Notes under the pieces: generated by a model
What the model saw: the letters and a program-made list of their open reading frames with translations, nothing else
What the model was told of the DNA's origin: nothing
Database searches by the model: none
Made by a program: the position numbers and the translations under genes
Source: Ciona savignyi
Lineage: Eukaryota > Chordata > Ascidiacea > Phlebobranchia > Cionidae
NCBI GenBank assembly: GCA_000149265.1
Contig: CH000074.1
Location: 156,338 to 220,337, forward strand
DNA: 64,000 bases
Direction of reading: 5' to 3'
Part shown: piece by piece, positions 23,208-36,824 of the stretch
Layout of the letters: every line of letters begins with the position of its first letter
Position numbering within the stretch: position 1 is the stretch's first letter

Positions 23208-24149
23208 ATGTATTTGGTTAATCTACAAATTTTTAAAGTGAAAAAGAAGAGATTGTTGCCGATTCTTATTTTGCTCTCATTCTGTATATCTGCATTTGTG
23301 CTAAGAAGTCGTCGTCTTAACTTCAACGATGCAGAAATTACACGCATAACTTTGGATGATGTGTTTATTACGATTAAAACAAGCAAGCAATTCCATGACA
23401 ATCGTCTCAAAGTCATCCTTAATACATGGTTCAACCAAGCACGGGAACAAACGTACATTATCACAGACGACGATCTAGAATTAAACATCACCACCAACGG
23501 ACATGCGATTAACAGCGGCTGCGGCAAAACTCATGGACTTTCAGATTTAAGTTGTAAAACGGGGGTAGAATATGATTTGTACATGAAGAGTGGTAAAAAA
23601 TGGTGGTGTCATTTCGACGACGACAACTACGTTAACGTTGGTGGCTTGGTTGATTTATTAAGAGAACTGGACTGGAGAAAAGATGTTTATTTAGGCAGAA
23701 GAAGCATATTGACTGACTTTAAGGGACAGTTTCGAGGAAAAACTGTATATTTTGTTTTCGCTACTATGGGCGCTGGTGTTTGCATTTCAAATTCGTTAGC
23801 TGAAAAAATGGAGCCGTGGGCTGGAAACGGTAAATTTCTAGCGACTTCTAGAGCATTGGGCCACGCAGATGACTGTACTCTAGGGTTCATCATCACTAAC
23901 CGGTTAAAAGTAAATTTAACCGTCACTAACCTATTTCATTCGCACATGGAACAACTTGCCAAATTAGATCCTACCACACTACAAAAGCAAGTGGTGTTTG
24001 GTCACCGAACACCAAACATCCTAAACATCTCATCCAACCTGACCAATACCAAGGTGTTTGATGTAAATGTTGACCCCACAAGATTTTATTCGGTGCACTG
24101 TCTTATACGTCCGGAATCATTTTTCTGTGAATTTGCCAAAATGAAGTAA
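23208..24149 (+). CDS. Fringe-like O-fucosylpeptide beta-1,3-N-acetylglucosaminyltransferase, unit 2 (intact)
   Basis: This is a single uninterrupted exon of 313 codons with an ATG start and TAA stop, the only plainly intact copy in the array. Layout: basic N-terminus, one membrane anchor (residues about 16-32), a short stem, then the Fringe domain (about 50-307). Visible family signatures are VFITIKTSKQFH near 52-63, C105 and C116, WWCHFDDDNYVN at 132-143 with the metal-binding DDD at 137-139, GAGVCIS at 188-194, ADDCT at 220-224, FHSHME at 243-248, and C298 and C307 at the C-terminus. The length is close to short Fringe proteins. By family knowledge it would act in the Golgi and transfer GlcNAc from UDP-GlcNAc to O-fucose on EGF repeats such as those of Notch. 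The absence of introns suggests a retrocopy origin. AATAAA follows in the 3' flank near 24219. Activity is untested. Confidence 0.92.
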   Translation: MYLVNLQIFKVKKKRLLPILILLSFCISAFVLRSRRLNFNDAEITRITLDDVFITIKTSKQFHDNRLKVILNTWFNQAREQTYIITDDDLELNITTNGHAINSGCGKTHGLSDLSCKTGVEYDLYMKSGKKWWCHFDDDNYVNVGGLVDLLRELDWRKDVYLGRRSILTDFKGQFRGKTVYFVFATMGAGVCISNSLAEKMEPWAGNGKFLATSRALGHADDCTLGFIITNRLKVNLTVTNLFHSHMEQLAKLDPTTLQKQVVFGHRTPNILNISSNLTNTKVFDVNVDPTRFYSVHCLIRPESFFCEFAKMK

Positions 24150-24321
24150 TCTGTAGCAGACGACATAAAGTAGTGATACAGTAAAGGCATCAGTGCTGTT
24201 TATATCCTAGGCGACAATTTAATAAATGGACATCTTTGACTGGCGGTTATTGTGATTTATGCCAGCCTTCAGTGATTTAGATCACACTTATAGGGATACA
24301 TCAGATTTAACTGTATAACTG

Positions 24322-24497
24322 CAGTGATGGAATTCAAGAGTTTCGCATGGGTTCGGTCGAACCCGTTCTTGGAACGTCGGGATAATCACCGATCCGATTC
24401 TTGCCTTTTTACAGACATTAGACATTTTAGGGAACCTGTTGTTATTAAGTACGATACAAAAGATAACCTGTTCTTGAAATTTTGAATCCCATCACTG
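24322..24497 (+). mobile_element. 176-bp hAT-type MITE, unit 2
   Basis: Same ends and the same TATAACTG duplication as in unit 1. Confidence 0.85.
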
Positions 24498-26875
24498 TAT
24501 AACTGTATATATGTTTCAGCACAGCACCACTAACCATGCTGTGTCGTTTCGAGGTGATGTAATTTTGCTGTATATCTTAATAAATTGGGTTTGTTAGTAA
24601 GAGATACATATTTTGTATGCAGTAGGTTGGAATCGGTGGTCTATTTAAGTCGGATAGAATAGGTTAGGCTTAGGATATTTATGTTTATCCCCGTGAATGA
24701 AAAATCACCGTGCCATCTGAAACTGGACAAATTTGCCAAATTACCGTTCTCAAAAGTTCGATATAAGTTTGTATTAGTTTGCGGTAAACACCTTTTGTAT
24801 GATATAATGATAATAAACACCTTTTCTACGCAGGAAACGCTTCTAGACACTGTGTAAGCCACTTTATTTCAGCACCTGAGCGATACGTACATTGAGACGA
24901 TACGCAGGTGTTCACCATGCAAATCAAAAGGCTGATATATGTGGGGGGTGAAGTGGTAGCTTCTTTATTAGCAGTAACACACAATAAAAAGGAACTCGTT
25001 GCATAAACCCAAAGCGTCCAGCCACAAAAAGAAGATGAAAAGGGCAATGCGTAATGACGTCACACATTATGTAAAATGGATGACAGGAGGTCGCTACAAG
25101 GTATTTATTGAACTGTCAGCAATATTGAAATCAAGTATCCGATAATATTAAAATCAGTACAATAAAAGAAGTAACGAAATAAAAACATTAGTTGCAAATA
25201 CAAAATAAAGGGGTATTTAATTTGACGCTGGTTATTTCGGGGCGCGACTGTTGTTTATAATTTGAGCAAAATTCCAAACCATTCGATCTAATGGATTTAT
25301 ACGGATTGTCGAGGTTACACAAAATGTTAAACTGATTTAAATCCAGAAATCTCTGTCTAAAATGGACGATATTATGACTTTATCTTGTGTATTCTCGATT
25401 GTCGTTTACCCAATTCGATATAGACACCACATCCTGTGCCATATCAAATATATCATTGTATAGGAGCAATCTGTTGTCATTTCCCACGGAAATTATAAAT
25501 CATCCAGCTACCTTAGGTTATTTCTACTTACTTGGTTTATACTTAATCACACACTTGCAGAAATATTAATGACCCACAGCAGTTGGTACAAACGCTTTGT
25601 ATTAAAACCACGCGATAATAAGAGATACTCTGTTACCCTCCGTTTAAAAGTTTCAAATAAATTAATTCTATTTTTACTCAAATAGTAATAAGTCGTGATC
25701 TATATACTGATAGAATGACAGATTCGCGTAATGATTGGTATTTGAAAAACGGTCCTAGTGCCCATCGCTGGTTCGAAACTTAGTGCGGTAATAAAAAGAT
25801 AAGGAAAAGCAAGGAGAACGGTTGTTTGGCACTGACAAAATCGACCTTTATAAAAGAATCTAATAGTCGTATCTCTGAGGCTAGATGTGGTAAGAAAGAA
25901 TAAACAACTAGACCGTGGTAACTACATGTTAACCACAATTTTTGCAAAATATAGTTTATACAGTACACTGTATGTTCCCGCCAAGCAGAAGCGTTTGGAT
26001 CCCCGGCTACCTCTTTAATATTAAACCTGGTATATATTTTGTACATCCATGGTGTATAGCATTTATTTCTGCAAGCAGAAAATTAAGGATCCTCAAATTA
26101 TCTATCTACACTAGGCATTCGTATTCCTAGGAAACAGTGTTTTAGTATAATTATGGGTTAAACTCGAAGGGAACCCATACTGATGTTACTCCGTTTTTTT
26201 TCGCAAGGGAAATTCGCGAGAGACCCATAAATATAAACACAGCAGTCGTTTTGCGAATGTTCGGCATCGGTTTTTCTATAACAGTCGATATTTCGAAACT
26301 GGTAAGGATTATTTACTTTAAATTGTAAGGAAAGTTGTAGGTGAATAAAATAAACTGAGAAAGTGGGAAAGTATATACCGCAAGTTACCACCAAAAATCC
26401 GTTAACGTTTATTATTGTGATTAAAAATGTTTAAAACCATTACTGATTTGCATAAATAATGCTTGGTTGTTTTGGTGGATCTGAACCTGAATAGCTGGAA
26501 TTTCATTGGTTGCACTTAAACTTTCTATTATTCTATCGCGGTTGCTTTATGTGCCAAAGAAAGGATTTGGCCATATCAATTTATATTTTACGGACCGGTT
26601 CATATATATAGACTATATAGGCTTATAATCATGTGTGTAACATAAGTATAATCAAAAGTAAAGTTTGTAGAAGTTTTAGTTCAATTCTTGTTGCTGTATT
26701 CGGTAATATAAGTACAAAGTATATACATTTGTTTACTGACTTATCTGTAACGTAAACATTTGCCGAAAACAAATAAGTTGGAAATTTGAGTTTTTAATAG
26801 AAATTGATAATTGTACCTGTATTTTAGATATTAATTAGACTCATTTTTACTCAGATTATCAGTTTTAAATAAAAC

Positions 26876-27914
26876 ATGTATTTGGTTAATCTACAAATTT
26901 TTAAAGTGAAAAAGAAGAGATTGTTGCCGATTCTTATTTTGCTCTCATTCTGTATATCTGTATTTGTGCTAAGAAGTCGTCGTCTTAACTTCAACGATGC
27001 AGAAATTACACGCATAACTTTGGATGATGTGTATATTACGATTAAAACAAGACCAGCATTGTCATGACATCGTCTNNNNNNNNNNNNNNNNNNNNNNNNN
27101 NNNNNNNNNNNNNNNNNNNNNNNNNNNNNNNNNNNNNNNNNNNNNNNNNNNNNNNNNNNNNNNNNNNNNNNNNNNGTCATCCTTAATACCTTGGTTCAAC
27201 CAAGCACGGGAACAAACGTACATTATCACAGACGACGATCTAGAATTAAACATCACCACCAACGGACATGCGATTAACAGCGGCTGCGGGAAAACTCATG
27301 GACTTTCAGATTTAAGTTGTAAAACGGGGGTAGAATATGATTTGTACATGAAGAGTGGTAAAAAATGGTGGTGTCATTTTGACGACGACAACTACGTTAA
27401 TGTTGGTGGCTTGGTTGATTTATTAAGAGAACTGGACTGGAGAAAAGATGTTTATTTAGGCAGAAGAAGCATATTGACTGACTTTAAGGGACAGTTTCGA
27501 GGAAAAACTGTATATTTTGTATTCGCTACTATGGGCGCTGGTGTTTGCATTTCAAAGTCGTTAGCTGAAAAAATGGAGCCGTGGGCTGGAAACGGTAAAT
27601 TTCTAGCGACTTCTAGAGCATTGGGCCACGCAGATGACTGTACTCTAGGGTTCATCATCACCAACCGGTTAAAAGTAAATTTAACCGTCACTAACCTGTT
27701 TCATTCGCACATGGAACAACTTGCCAAATTAGATCCTACCACACTACAAAAGCAAGTGGTGTTAAGCCACGGAGCCCCAAACATCCTAAACATTACATCC
27801 AACCTGACCAACACAAAGGTGTTTGATCTGAATGTTGACCCCACAAGATTTTATTCCGTGCACTGTCTTGTACGTCCGGAATCATTTTTCTGTGAATTTG
27901 CCAAAATGAAGTAA
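26876..27914 (+). pseudogene. Fringe-like gene, unit 3, interrupted by an assembly gap
   Basis: The ATG at 26876 and the stop at 27914 match the unit 2 gene, and the sequence is nearly identical on both sides. A run of 100 N at 27076-27175 falls within the early catalytic region. The bases beside it (ACAAGACCAGCATTGTCATG on the left, AATACCTTGG on the right) differ from all other copies and look unreliable. By comparison with unit 2 only a few bases should be missing, so the gene may be intact in reality. One segment near 27760 (GTTAAGCCACGGAGCC) differs from the other copies. All catalytic motifs after the gap are present. Confidence 0.75.
27076..27175. other. Assembly gap of 100 N
   Basis: A placeholder run of exactly 100 N. 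Alignment with the other units suggests that almost no real sequence is missing here. Confidence 0.95.
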
Positions 27915-28089
27915 TCTGTAGCAGACGACATAAAGTAGTGATACAGTAAAGGCATCAGTGATGTTTATATCCTAGGTGACAATTTAATATATGGACATCT
28001 TTGACTGGCGGTTATTGTGATTAATGCCAGCCTACAGTTATTCAGATCACACTAATAGGGATACATCAGATTTAACTGTATAACTGCAG

Positions 28090-28265
28090 CAGTGATGGGA
28101 TTCAAGAGGTTCGCATGGGTTCGGTCGAACCCGTTCTTGGAACGTCGGGATAATCACCGATTCGAGTCTTGCCTTTTTACAGACATTAGACCTGTTAGGG
28201 AACCTGTTGTTATTAAGTACGATACAAAAGAGAACCTGTTCTTGAAATTTTGAATCCCATCACTG
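28090..28265 (+). mobile_element. 176-bp hAT-type MITE, unit 3
   Basis: Same element as in unit 1, with three extra bases (CAG) between the left duplication and the terminus. Confidence 0.8.
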
Positions 28266-29846
28266 TATAACTGTATATATGTTTCAGCACAGCACCGTTA
28301 ACCATGCTGTGCCGTTTCGAGGTGATGTAATTTTGCTGTATGTCTTAATAAATTGGGTTTGTTAGTAAGAGATACATATTTTGTAACCAGTAGGTTGGAA
28401 TCGGTGGTACTTTTAAGTCGGATGGAATAGGTTAGGATATTTATGTTTATCCCCGTGAATGAAAAATCACCGTGCCGTCTGAAACTGGACAAATTTGCCA
28501 AATTACCGTTCTCAAAAGTTCGATAAAAGTTTGTATTAGTTTGCGGTAAACACCTTTTGTATGATATAATTATAATAAACACCTTTACTACACAGGGAAC
28601 GCTTCTAGACACTGTGTAAGCCACTTTATTTCAGCACCTGAGCGATACGTACATTGAGACGCTACACAGGTGCAAACCATGCACATCAAAAGGCTGATAT
28701 ATGTAGGGGGTGAAGTGGTAGCTTCTTTATTAGCAGTAACACACAATAAAAAGGAACTGGTTGCATAAACCCAAAGCGACCAGGCACATAAAGAAGATGA
28801 AAAAGGCAATGCGTAATGACGTCACACATTATGTAAAATGGATGACGGGAGGTCGCTACAAGATATTTCTTGAACTGTCAGCAATATTTTAATCAAGTAT
28901 CCGACAAAATTAAAATCAGTACAATTTAAGAAGTAAAAAAAAACATTTGTTGCAAATACAAAAGAAAGGGGTATTTAATTTGACGCTGGTGATAACGGGG
29001 CGCGACTGTTGTTTATAATTTGAGTGAAATTCCAAACCATTCGATACAATGGATTTATACGGATTGTCGAGGTTACACAAAATGTCAAAATGATTTAAAT
29101 CCAAAAAGCTCTGTCTAAAATGAACGATATTATGACTATATCTTGTGTACTCTAGATTGTCGTTTACCCAATTCGATATAGACACCACATCCTGTGCCAT
29201 ATCAAATATATCATTGTATAGGAGCAATCTGTTGTCACTTCCCACGGAAATTATAAATCATCCAGCTACCTTAGATTATTTTTACTTACTTGGTTTGTAC
29301 TTAATCACACACTTGCAGAAAAATTAATGACCCACAGCAGTTGGTACAAACGTTTTGTATTAAAACTGGCCCACGACGCGATCATAAGAGATACTCTGTT
29401 ACCCTCCGTTCAAAAGTATCAAATAGATTAATTGTATTTTTACTCAAATAGTAATAAGCAGATTTCTATATACTGATAGAATGACAGATTCGGGTACTGA
29501 ATTGTATTTGAAAAACGGTCCTAGTGCCCATCGCTGGTTCGTAACATAGTTCCGTAATAAAGTGGGAAAAAGTAAATGCGAGAGAGCGGTTGTTTGGCAC
29601 AGTTGGTGTCACCACCTGATACTTAAGCAGCTGATAAATCGACCTTTATAAAAGAATCTAATAGTCGTGGCTATGAGACTATATGTGAGGTAAGAAAGAA
29701 TAAACAACTAGACCGTGGTAACTACATGTTAACCACAATTTTTTGTAAAATATAGTTTATACAGTACACTGATGTATGTTCCTGCAAGCAGAAGCGTTAT
29801 TACCCCGCGTCCCCGGGTAAATACCTCAAAAAAGAATGGCCTAACC

Positions 29847-30388
29847 CAGTGATGGAGAACCTATGGCACGCGTGCCAAAGTTGGCACGCGAGATCGTAAA
29901 TACTGGCACGCGACGCATTCCGAAAAAAAACGGCGCAAAATGTTTTTTTTCACAAACTTACTGCCATGCCAATTTTAAACCTATCTTTATTCAAAAACAG
30001 CTTCGATTAAAAGCCCTTGTGGAATTATTTTTAAGTGTTGCTTTGTTTAATAAATTAAATCGTATAATTTTGCATTAGCCTACATTTTATATTTAGTTGG
30101 ATTGCAGGTAGTTAAGATCGCTTAGGTCTACATAACATTACACAGCAATTGTAGCATGAGGGAAAACCAAATTTTGACTGGAGGTGCCTGGAACAAAGCA
30201 ATAGTAGGCCTATAGTCGTGCGTTGGCTACGCGTGATCTATTTACCACAAGTTTTGGTCGCGGTAGTCTAACTAAACGTTCTTGTTTATTGAAAACTGAT
30301 GTTTATGAAACGGCTGGCACGCCGGGACAGACAAATTCATTTATGCTGCAAATGTGGCACGCGGCCTCAAAAAGGTTCGCCATCACTG
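29847..30388 (+). mobile_element. GGCACGCG-rich hAT-type MITE, unit 4 (reference copy)
   Basis: The ends CAGTGATGGAGAACCT and the inverse of AGGTTCGCCATCACTG are terminal inverted repeats. The perfect 8-bp duplication GCCTAACC lies at 29839-29846 and 30389-30396. The interior carries several GGCACGCG motifs. Any long reading frame through it starts without ATG and runs across the element border, so it is not a gene. Confidence 0.85.
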
Positions 30389-31339
30389 GCCTAACCGATC
30401 CTAAATACACTCTTATTAAGCATTTAAATGAGGTGAAAATACAAAACTTAGATAAATATAAACAAAATGTAAAAAAAAAGTTCGTTTGTCCCACACCTAT
30501 CTTTAACTCTTTTTTGAAAAATCCCCATTTAATAAATTCCACAGAAACTAGTGATCAGACACATTATGCTTTTATTATAATAAGAAAATATCCAATCGAG
30601 TTAACTCTTCTAGTGGTGCCAGCTAATATGTTTTGGATCTACAGTGGAAAATTCTGGGTAAATTGCGCAAGGCAAATTCACAAGAGACCCAAAAATATAA
30701 ACACAGCAGCCGTTTTGCGAATGTTCGGCATCGGTTATTCTATAACAGTCGATATTTCTGAACTGGTGAGGATTATTTACTTTAAATTATAGGCAAATTT
30801 GTAGGTGAATAAAATAAACTGAGAAAGTGGAAAACTATATACCGCAAGTTACCACCAAAAATCCGTTAACGTTTATTATTCTGATTTAAAATGTTGTAAA
30901 ACCGTTACTGATTTGCATATAATGCTTGGTTGTTTTGGTGGATCTGAACCTGAATAGCGGGAACTTTCATTGGTCGCACTTGAGCTTTGTATTCTATTGC
31001 GGTTGCTTTATATGGCAAAGAAAGAACTTGACCATATCAATTTATATTTTACGGACCGGTTCATATATATAGACTATATAGGCTTATAAGCATGTGTGTA
31101 ACATAAGTATAATCAAAAGTAAAGTTTGTAGGAGTTTTAGTTCAATTATTGTTGCTGTATTCGGTAATATAAGTACAAAGTATATGCATTTGTTTACTGA
31201 CTTATCTGTAACGTAAACATTTGCAGAAAACGCAATAAAGTTAGAAATTTAAAGTTTAAATAGAAATTAAAATTTGTATCTGTATTTTTGTTATTTATTA
31301 GACTCGCTTTTACTCAGATTAGCAATGTAAAATAAAAAC

Positions 31340-32283
31340 ATGTATTTGGTTAATGTACAAATTTTTAAAGTGAAAAAGAAGAGATTGTTGCCGATTCTTA
31401 TTTTGCTCTCATTCTGTATAGCTGCATTTGTGCTAAGAAGTCGTCGTCTTAACTTCAACGATGCAGAAATTACACGCATTACATTGGATGATGTGTTTAT
31501 CACGATTAAAACAAGCAAGCAATTCCATGACAATCGTCTCAAAGTCATCCTTAATACATGGTTCAACCAAGCACGGGAACAAACGTACATTATCACAGAC
31601 GACGATCTAGAATTAAACATCACCACCAACGGACATGCGATTAACAGCGGCTGCGGGAAAACTCATGGACTTTCAGATTTAAGTTGTAAAACGGGGGTAG
31701 AATATGATTTGTACATGAAGAGTGGTAAAAAATGGTGGTGTCATTTTGACGACGACAACTACGTTAATGTTGGTGGCTTGGTTGATTTATTAAGAGAATT
31801 GGACTGGAGAAAAGATGTTTATTTAGGCAGAAGAAGCATATTGACTGACTTTAAGGGACAGTTTCGAGGAAAAACTGTATATTTTGTGTTCGCTATACTA
31901 TGGGCGCTGGTGTTTGCATTTCAAATTCGTTAGCTGAAAAAATGGAGCCGTGGGCGGGAAACGGTAAATTTCTAGCGACTTCTAGAGCATTGGGCCACGC
32001 AGATGACTGTACTCTAGGGTTCATCATCACCAACCGGTTAAAAGTAAATTTAACCGTCACTGACCTTTTTTATTCGCACATGGAACAACTTGCCAAATTA
32101 GATCCTACCACACTACAAAAGCAAGTGGTGTTTGGTCACCGAACACCAAACATCCTAAACATCTCATCAAACCTGACCAACACAAAGGTGTTTGATGTAA
32201 ATGTTGACCCCACAAGATTTTATACCGTGCACTGTCTTCTACGTCCGGAATCATTTTTCTGTGTATTTGCCAAAATGAAGTAA
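31340..32283 (+). pseudogene. Fringe-like gene, unit 4, frameshifted
   Basis: It matches the unit 2 gene over its full length, with an ATG at 31340 and the family stop at 32283. Two extra bases around 31893-31897 (CGCTATACTATGGG against CGCTACTATGGG elsewhere) shift the frame just before the GAGVCI motif and bring a stop at 31931-31933. The first 190 or so codons, including the DDD motif, stay open. This is either a real mutation or an assembly error; nothing else in the copy looks decayed. Confidence 0.85.
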
Positions 32284-32455
32284 TCTGTAGCAGACGGCAT
32301 AAAGTAGTGATACAGTAAAGGCATCAGTGTTGTGTATATCCTAGGCGACAATTTAATAAATGGACATCTTTGACTGGCGGTTATTGTGATTTTTGCCAGC
32401 CTTCAGTCATTTAGATCACACTAATAGGGATACATCAGATTTAACTGTATAACTG

Positions 32456-32631
32456 CAGTGATGGAATTCAAGAGGTTCGCATGGGTTCGGTCGAACCCGT
32501 TCTTGGAACGTCGGGATAATCACCGATTCAATTCTTGCCTTTTTACAGACATTAGACCTTTTAGGGAACCCCTTGTTAGTAAGTACGATACAAAAGATAA
32601 CCTGTTCTTTAAATTTTGAATCCCATCACTG
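32456..32631 (+). mobile_element. 176-bp hAT-type MITE, unit 4
   Basis: Same ends and TATAACTG duplication as in the other units. Confidence 0.85.
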
Positions 32632-34208
32632 TATAACTGTATATATGTTTCAGCACAGCACCACTAACCATGCTGTGCCGTTTCGAGTTGATGTAATTTT
32701 GCTGTATGTCTTACTAAATTGGGTTTGTTAGTAAGAGATACATATTTTCTATGCAGTAGGTTGGAATCGGTGGTCTATTTAAGTCGGATAGAATAGGTTA
32801 GGATATTTATGTTTATCCCCCTGAATGAAAAATCATTGTGCCGCCTGAAACTTGACAGATTTGCCAAATTACCGTTCTCAAAAGTTCGATATAAGTTTGT
32901 ATTAGTTTGCGGTAAACACCTTTTGTATGATATAATTATAATAAACACCTTTACTACGCAGGAAACGCTTCTAGACACTGTGTAAGCCACTTTATTTCAG
33001 CACCTGAGCGATACGTACATTGATACGCTACGCAGGTGCAAACCATGCACATCAAAAGGCTGATATATGTAGGGGGTGAAGTGGTAGCCTCTTTATTAGC
33101 AGTAACACACAATAAAAAGAAACTGGTTGCATAAACCCAAAGCGACCAGCCACAAAAAGAAGATGAAAAAGGCAGTGCGTAATGACGTCACACATTATGT
33201 AAAATGGATGACAGGAGGTCGCTACAAGATATTTATTGAACTGTCAGCAATATTGAAATCAAGTATCCGATAATATTAAAATCAGTACAATAAAAGAAGT
33301 AACGAAATAAAAACATTAGTTGCAAATACAAAATAAAGGGGTATTTAATTTGACGCTGGTTATTTCGGGGCGCGACTGTTGTTTATAATTTTGGCAAAAA
33401 TCCAAACCATTAGATCTAATGGATTTATACGGATTGTCGAGGTTACACAAAATGTTAAACTGATTTAAATCCAGAAATCTCTGTCTAAAATGGACGATAT
33501 TATGACTATATCTTGTGTATTCTCGATTGTCGTTTACCCAATTCGATATAGACACCACATCCTGTGCCATATCAAATATATCATTGTATAGGAGCAATCT
33601 GTTGTCATTTCCCACGGAAATTATAAATCATCCAGCTACCTTAGATTATTTCTACTTACTTGGTTTGTACTTAATCACACACTTGCAGAAATTTTAATGA
33701 CCCACAGCAGTTGGTACAAACGCTTTGTATTAAAACCACGCGATAATAAGAGATACTCTGTTACCCTCCGTTCAAAAGTATCAAATAGATTAATTGTATT
33801 TTTACTCAAATAGTAATAAGCAGATTTCTATATACTGATAGAATGACAGATTCGGGTACTGAATTGTATTTGAAAAACGGTCCTAGTGCCCATCGCTGGT
33901 TCGAAACTTAGTCCCGTAATAAAGTGGGAAAAAGTAAATGCGAGAGAGCGGTTGTTTGGCACAGTTGGTGTCACCACCTGATACTTAAGCAGCTGATAAA
34001 TCGACCTTTATAAAAGAATCTAATAGTCGTGGCTATGAGACTATAGGTGAGGTAAGAAAGAATAAACAACTAGACCGTGGTAACTACATGTTAACCACAA
34101 TTTTTTGTAAAATATAGTTTATACAGTACACTGATGTATGTTCCTGCAAGCAGAAGCGTTATTACCCCGCGTTCCCGGGTAAATACCTCAAAAAAGAATG
34201 GCCTAACC

Positions 34209-34749
34209 CAGTGATGGAGAACCTATGGCACGCGTGCCAAAGTTGGCACGCGAGATCATAAATACTGGCACGCGACGCATTCCGAAAAAAAACGGCGCAA
34301 AATGTTTTTTTTCACAAACTTACTGCCATGCCAATTTTAAACCTATCTTTATTCAAAAACAGCTTCGATTAAAGCCCTTGTGGAATTATTTTTAAGTGTT
34401 GCTTTGTTTAATAAATTAAATCGTATAATTTTGCATTAGCCTACATTTTATATTTAGTTGGATTGCAGGTAGTTAAGATCGCTTAGGTCTACATAACATT
34501 ACACAGCAATTGTAGCATGAGGGAAAACCAAATTTTGACTGGAGGTGCCTGGAACAAAGCGATAGTAGGCCTATAGTCATGCGTTGGCTACGCGTGATCT
34601 ATTTACCACAAGTTTTGGTCGCGGTAGTCTAACTAAACGTTCTTGTTTATTGAAAACTGATGTTTATGAAATGGCTGGCACGCCGGGACAGACAAATTCA
34701 TTTATGCTGCAAATGTGGCACGCGGCCTCAAAAAGGTTCGCCATCACTG
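34209..34749 (+). mobile_element. GGCACGCG-rich hAT-type MITE, unit 5
   Basis: Same site and ends as in unit 4. The right duplication has one substitution (ACCTAACC). Confidence 0.8.
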
Positions 34750-35698
34750 ACCTAACCGATCCTAAATACACTCTTATTAAGCATTTAAATGAGGTGAAAA
34801 TACAAAACTTAGATAAATATAAACAAAATTAAAAAAAAAAGTTCGTTTGTCCCACACCTATCTTTAACTCTTTTTTGAAAAATCCCCATTTAATAAATTC
34901 CACAGAAACTAGTGATCAGACACATTATGCTTTTATTATAATAAGAAAATATCCAATCGAGTTAACTCTTCTAGTGGTGCCAGCTAATATGTTTTGGATC
35001 TACAGTGGAAAATTCTGGGTAAATTGCGCAAGGCAAATTCACAAGAGACCCAAAAATATAAACACAGCAGCCGTTTTGCGAATGTTCGGCATCGGTTATT
35101 CTATAACAGTCGATATTTCTGAACTGGCGAGGAATATTTACTTTAAATTGTAGGCAAATTTGTAGGTGAATAAAATAAACTGAGAAAGTGGAAAACTATA
35201 TACCGCAAGTTACCACCAAAAATCCGTTAACGTTTATTATTCTGATTTAAAATGTTGTAAAACCGTTACTGATTTGCATATAACGCTTGGTTGTTTTGGT
35301 GGATCTGAACCTGAATAGCGGGAACTTTCATTGGTCGCACTTGAGCTTTGTATTCTATTGCGGTTGCTTTATGTGCCAAAGAAAGAACTTGACCATATCA
35401 ATTTATATTTTACGGACCGGTTCATATATATAGACTATATAGGCTTATAAGCATGTGTGTAACATAAGTATAATCAAAAGTAAAGTTTGTAGGAGTTTTA
35501 GTTCAATTATTGTTGCTGTATTCGGTAATATAAGTACAAAGTATATGCATTTGTTTACTGACTTATCTGTAACGTAAACATTTGCCGAAAACGAATAAGT
35601 TAGAAATTTAAAGTTTAAATAGAAATTAAAATTTGTATCTGTATTTTTGTTATTTATTAGACTCGCTTTTACTCAGATTAGCAATGTAAAATAAAAAC

Positions 35699-36651
35699 AT
35701 GTATTTGGTTAATGTACAAATTGTTAAAGTGAAAAAGAAGAGATTGCTGACGATTCTTATTTTTCTCTCATTCTGTATAACTGCATTTGTTCTAAGAAGT
35801 CGTCGTCTTCACTTCAACGATGCAGAAATTACACGCATAACTTTGGATGATGTGTTTATTACGGTTAAAACAAGCAAGCAATTCCATGACAATCGTCTCA
35901 AAGTCATCCTTAATACGTGGTTCAACCAAGCACGGGAACAAACGTACATTATCACAGACTACGACGATCTAGAATTAAACATCACCACCAACGGACATGC
36001 GATTAACAGCGGCTGCGGGAAAACTCATGGACTTTCAGATTTAAGTTGTAAAACGGGGGTAGAATATGATTTGTACATGAAGAGTGGTAAAAAATGGTGG
36101 TGTCATTTTGACGACGACAACTACGTTAATGTTGGTGACTTGGTTGATTTATTAAGAGAATTGGACTCTAGAAAAGATGTTTATTTAGGCAGAAGAAGCA
36201 TATTGACTGACTTTAAGGGACAGTTTCGAGGAAAAACTGTATATTTTGTATTCGCTACTATGGGCGCTGGTGTTTGCATTTCAACGGCGTTAGCTGACAA
36301 AATGGAGCCGTGGGCCGGAAACGGTAAATTTCTAGCGACTTCTAGAGCATTGGGTCACGCAGATGACTGTACTCTAGGGTTCATCATCACCAACCGGTTA
36401 AGAGTAAATTTAACCGTCACTAACCTATTTCATTCGCACATGGAACAACTTGCCAAATTTAGATCCTACCACAGCTACAAAAGCAAGTGGTGTTTGGTCA
36501 CCGAACACCACAAACATTTCCTATAACATCTCATCCAACCTGACCAACACCAAGGTGTTTGATGTAAATGTTGACCCCACAAGAATTTTATTCCGTGCAC
36601 TGTCTTATACGTCCGGAATCATTTTTCTGTGAATTTGCCAAAATGAAGTAA
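35699..36651 (+). pseudogene. Fringe-like gene, unit 5, 3' end frameshifted
   Basis: Opens like the intact copy and carries all catalytic motifs. It has an in-frame insertion of one codon in the TDD segment before the domain core (near 35960) and several substitutions of its own, including G to D after the DDD motif. From about 36458 onward there are several single-base insertions within 150 bp, so the original frame is lost and reading stops at 36526. The clustering of one-base insertions could reflect poor sequence quality as easily as decay. Confidence 0.8.
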
Positions 36652-36824
36652 TCTGTAGCAGACGACATAAAGTATTAATACAGTAAAGGCATCAGTGCTG
36701 TTTATATCCTAGGCGACAATTTAATAAATGGACATCTTTGACTGGCGGTTATTGTGATATTATGCCAGCCTTCAGTCATTTAGATCACACTAATAGGGAT
36801 ACATCAGATTTAACTGTATAACTG

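Noticed and set aside
30223..30792. Long open frame of about 189 codons in unit 4 (and shorter versions in units 1, 2 and 5)
   Set aside because: It begins at a TTG, runs through the non-coding MITE and its border into neighbouring repeat DNA, and is broken differently in each unit.
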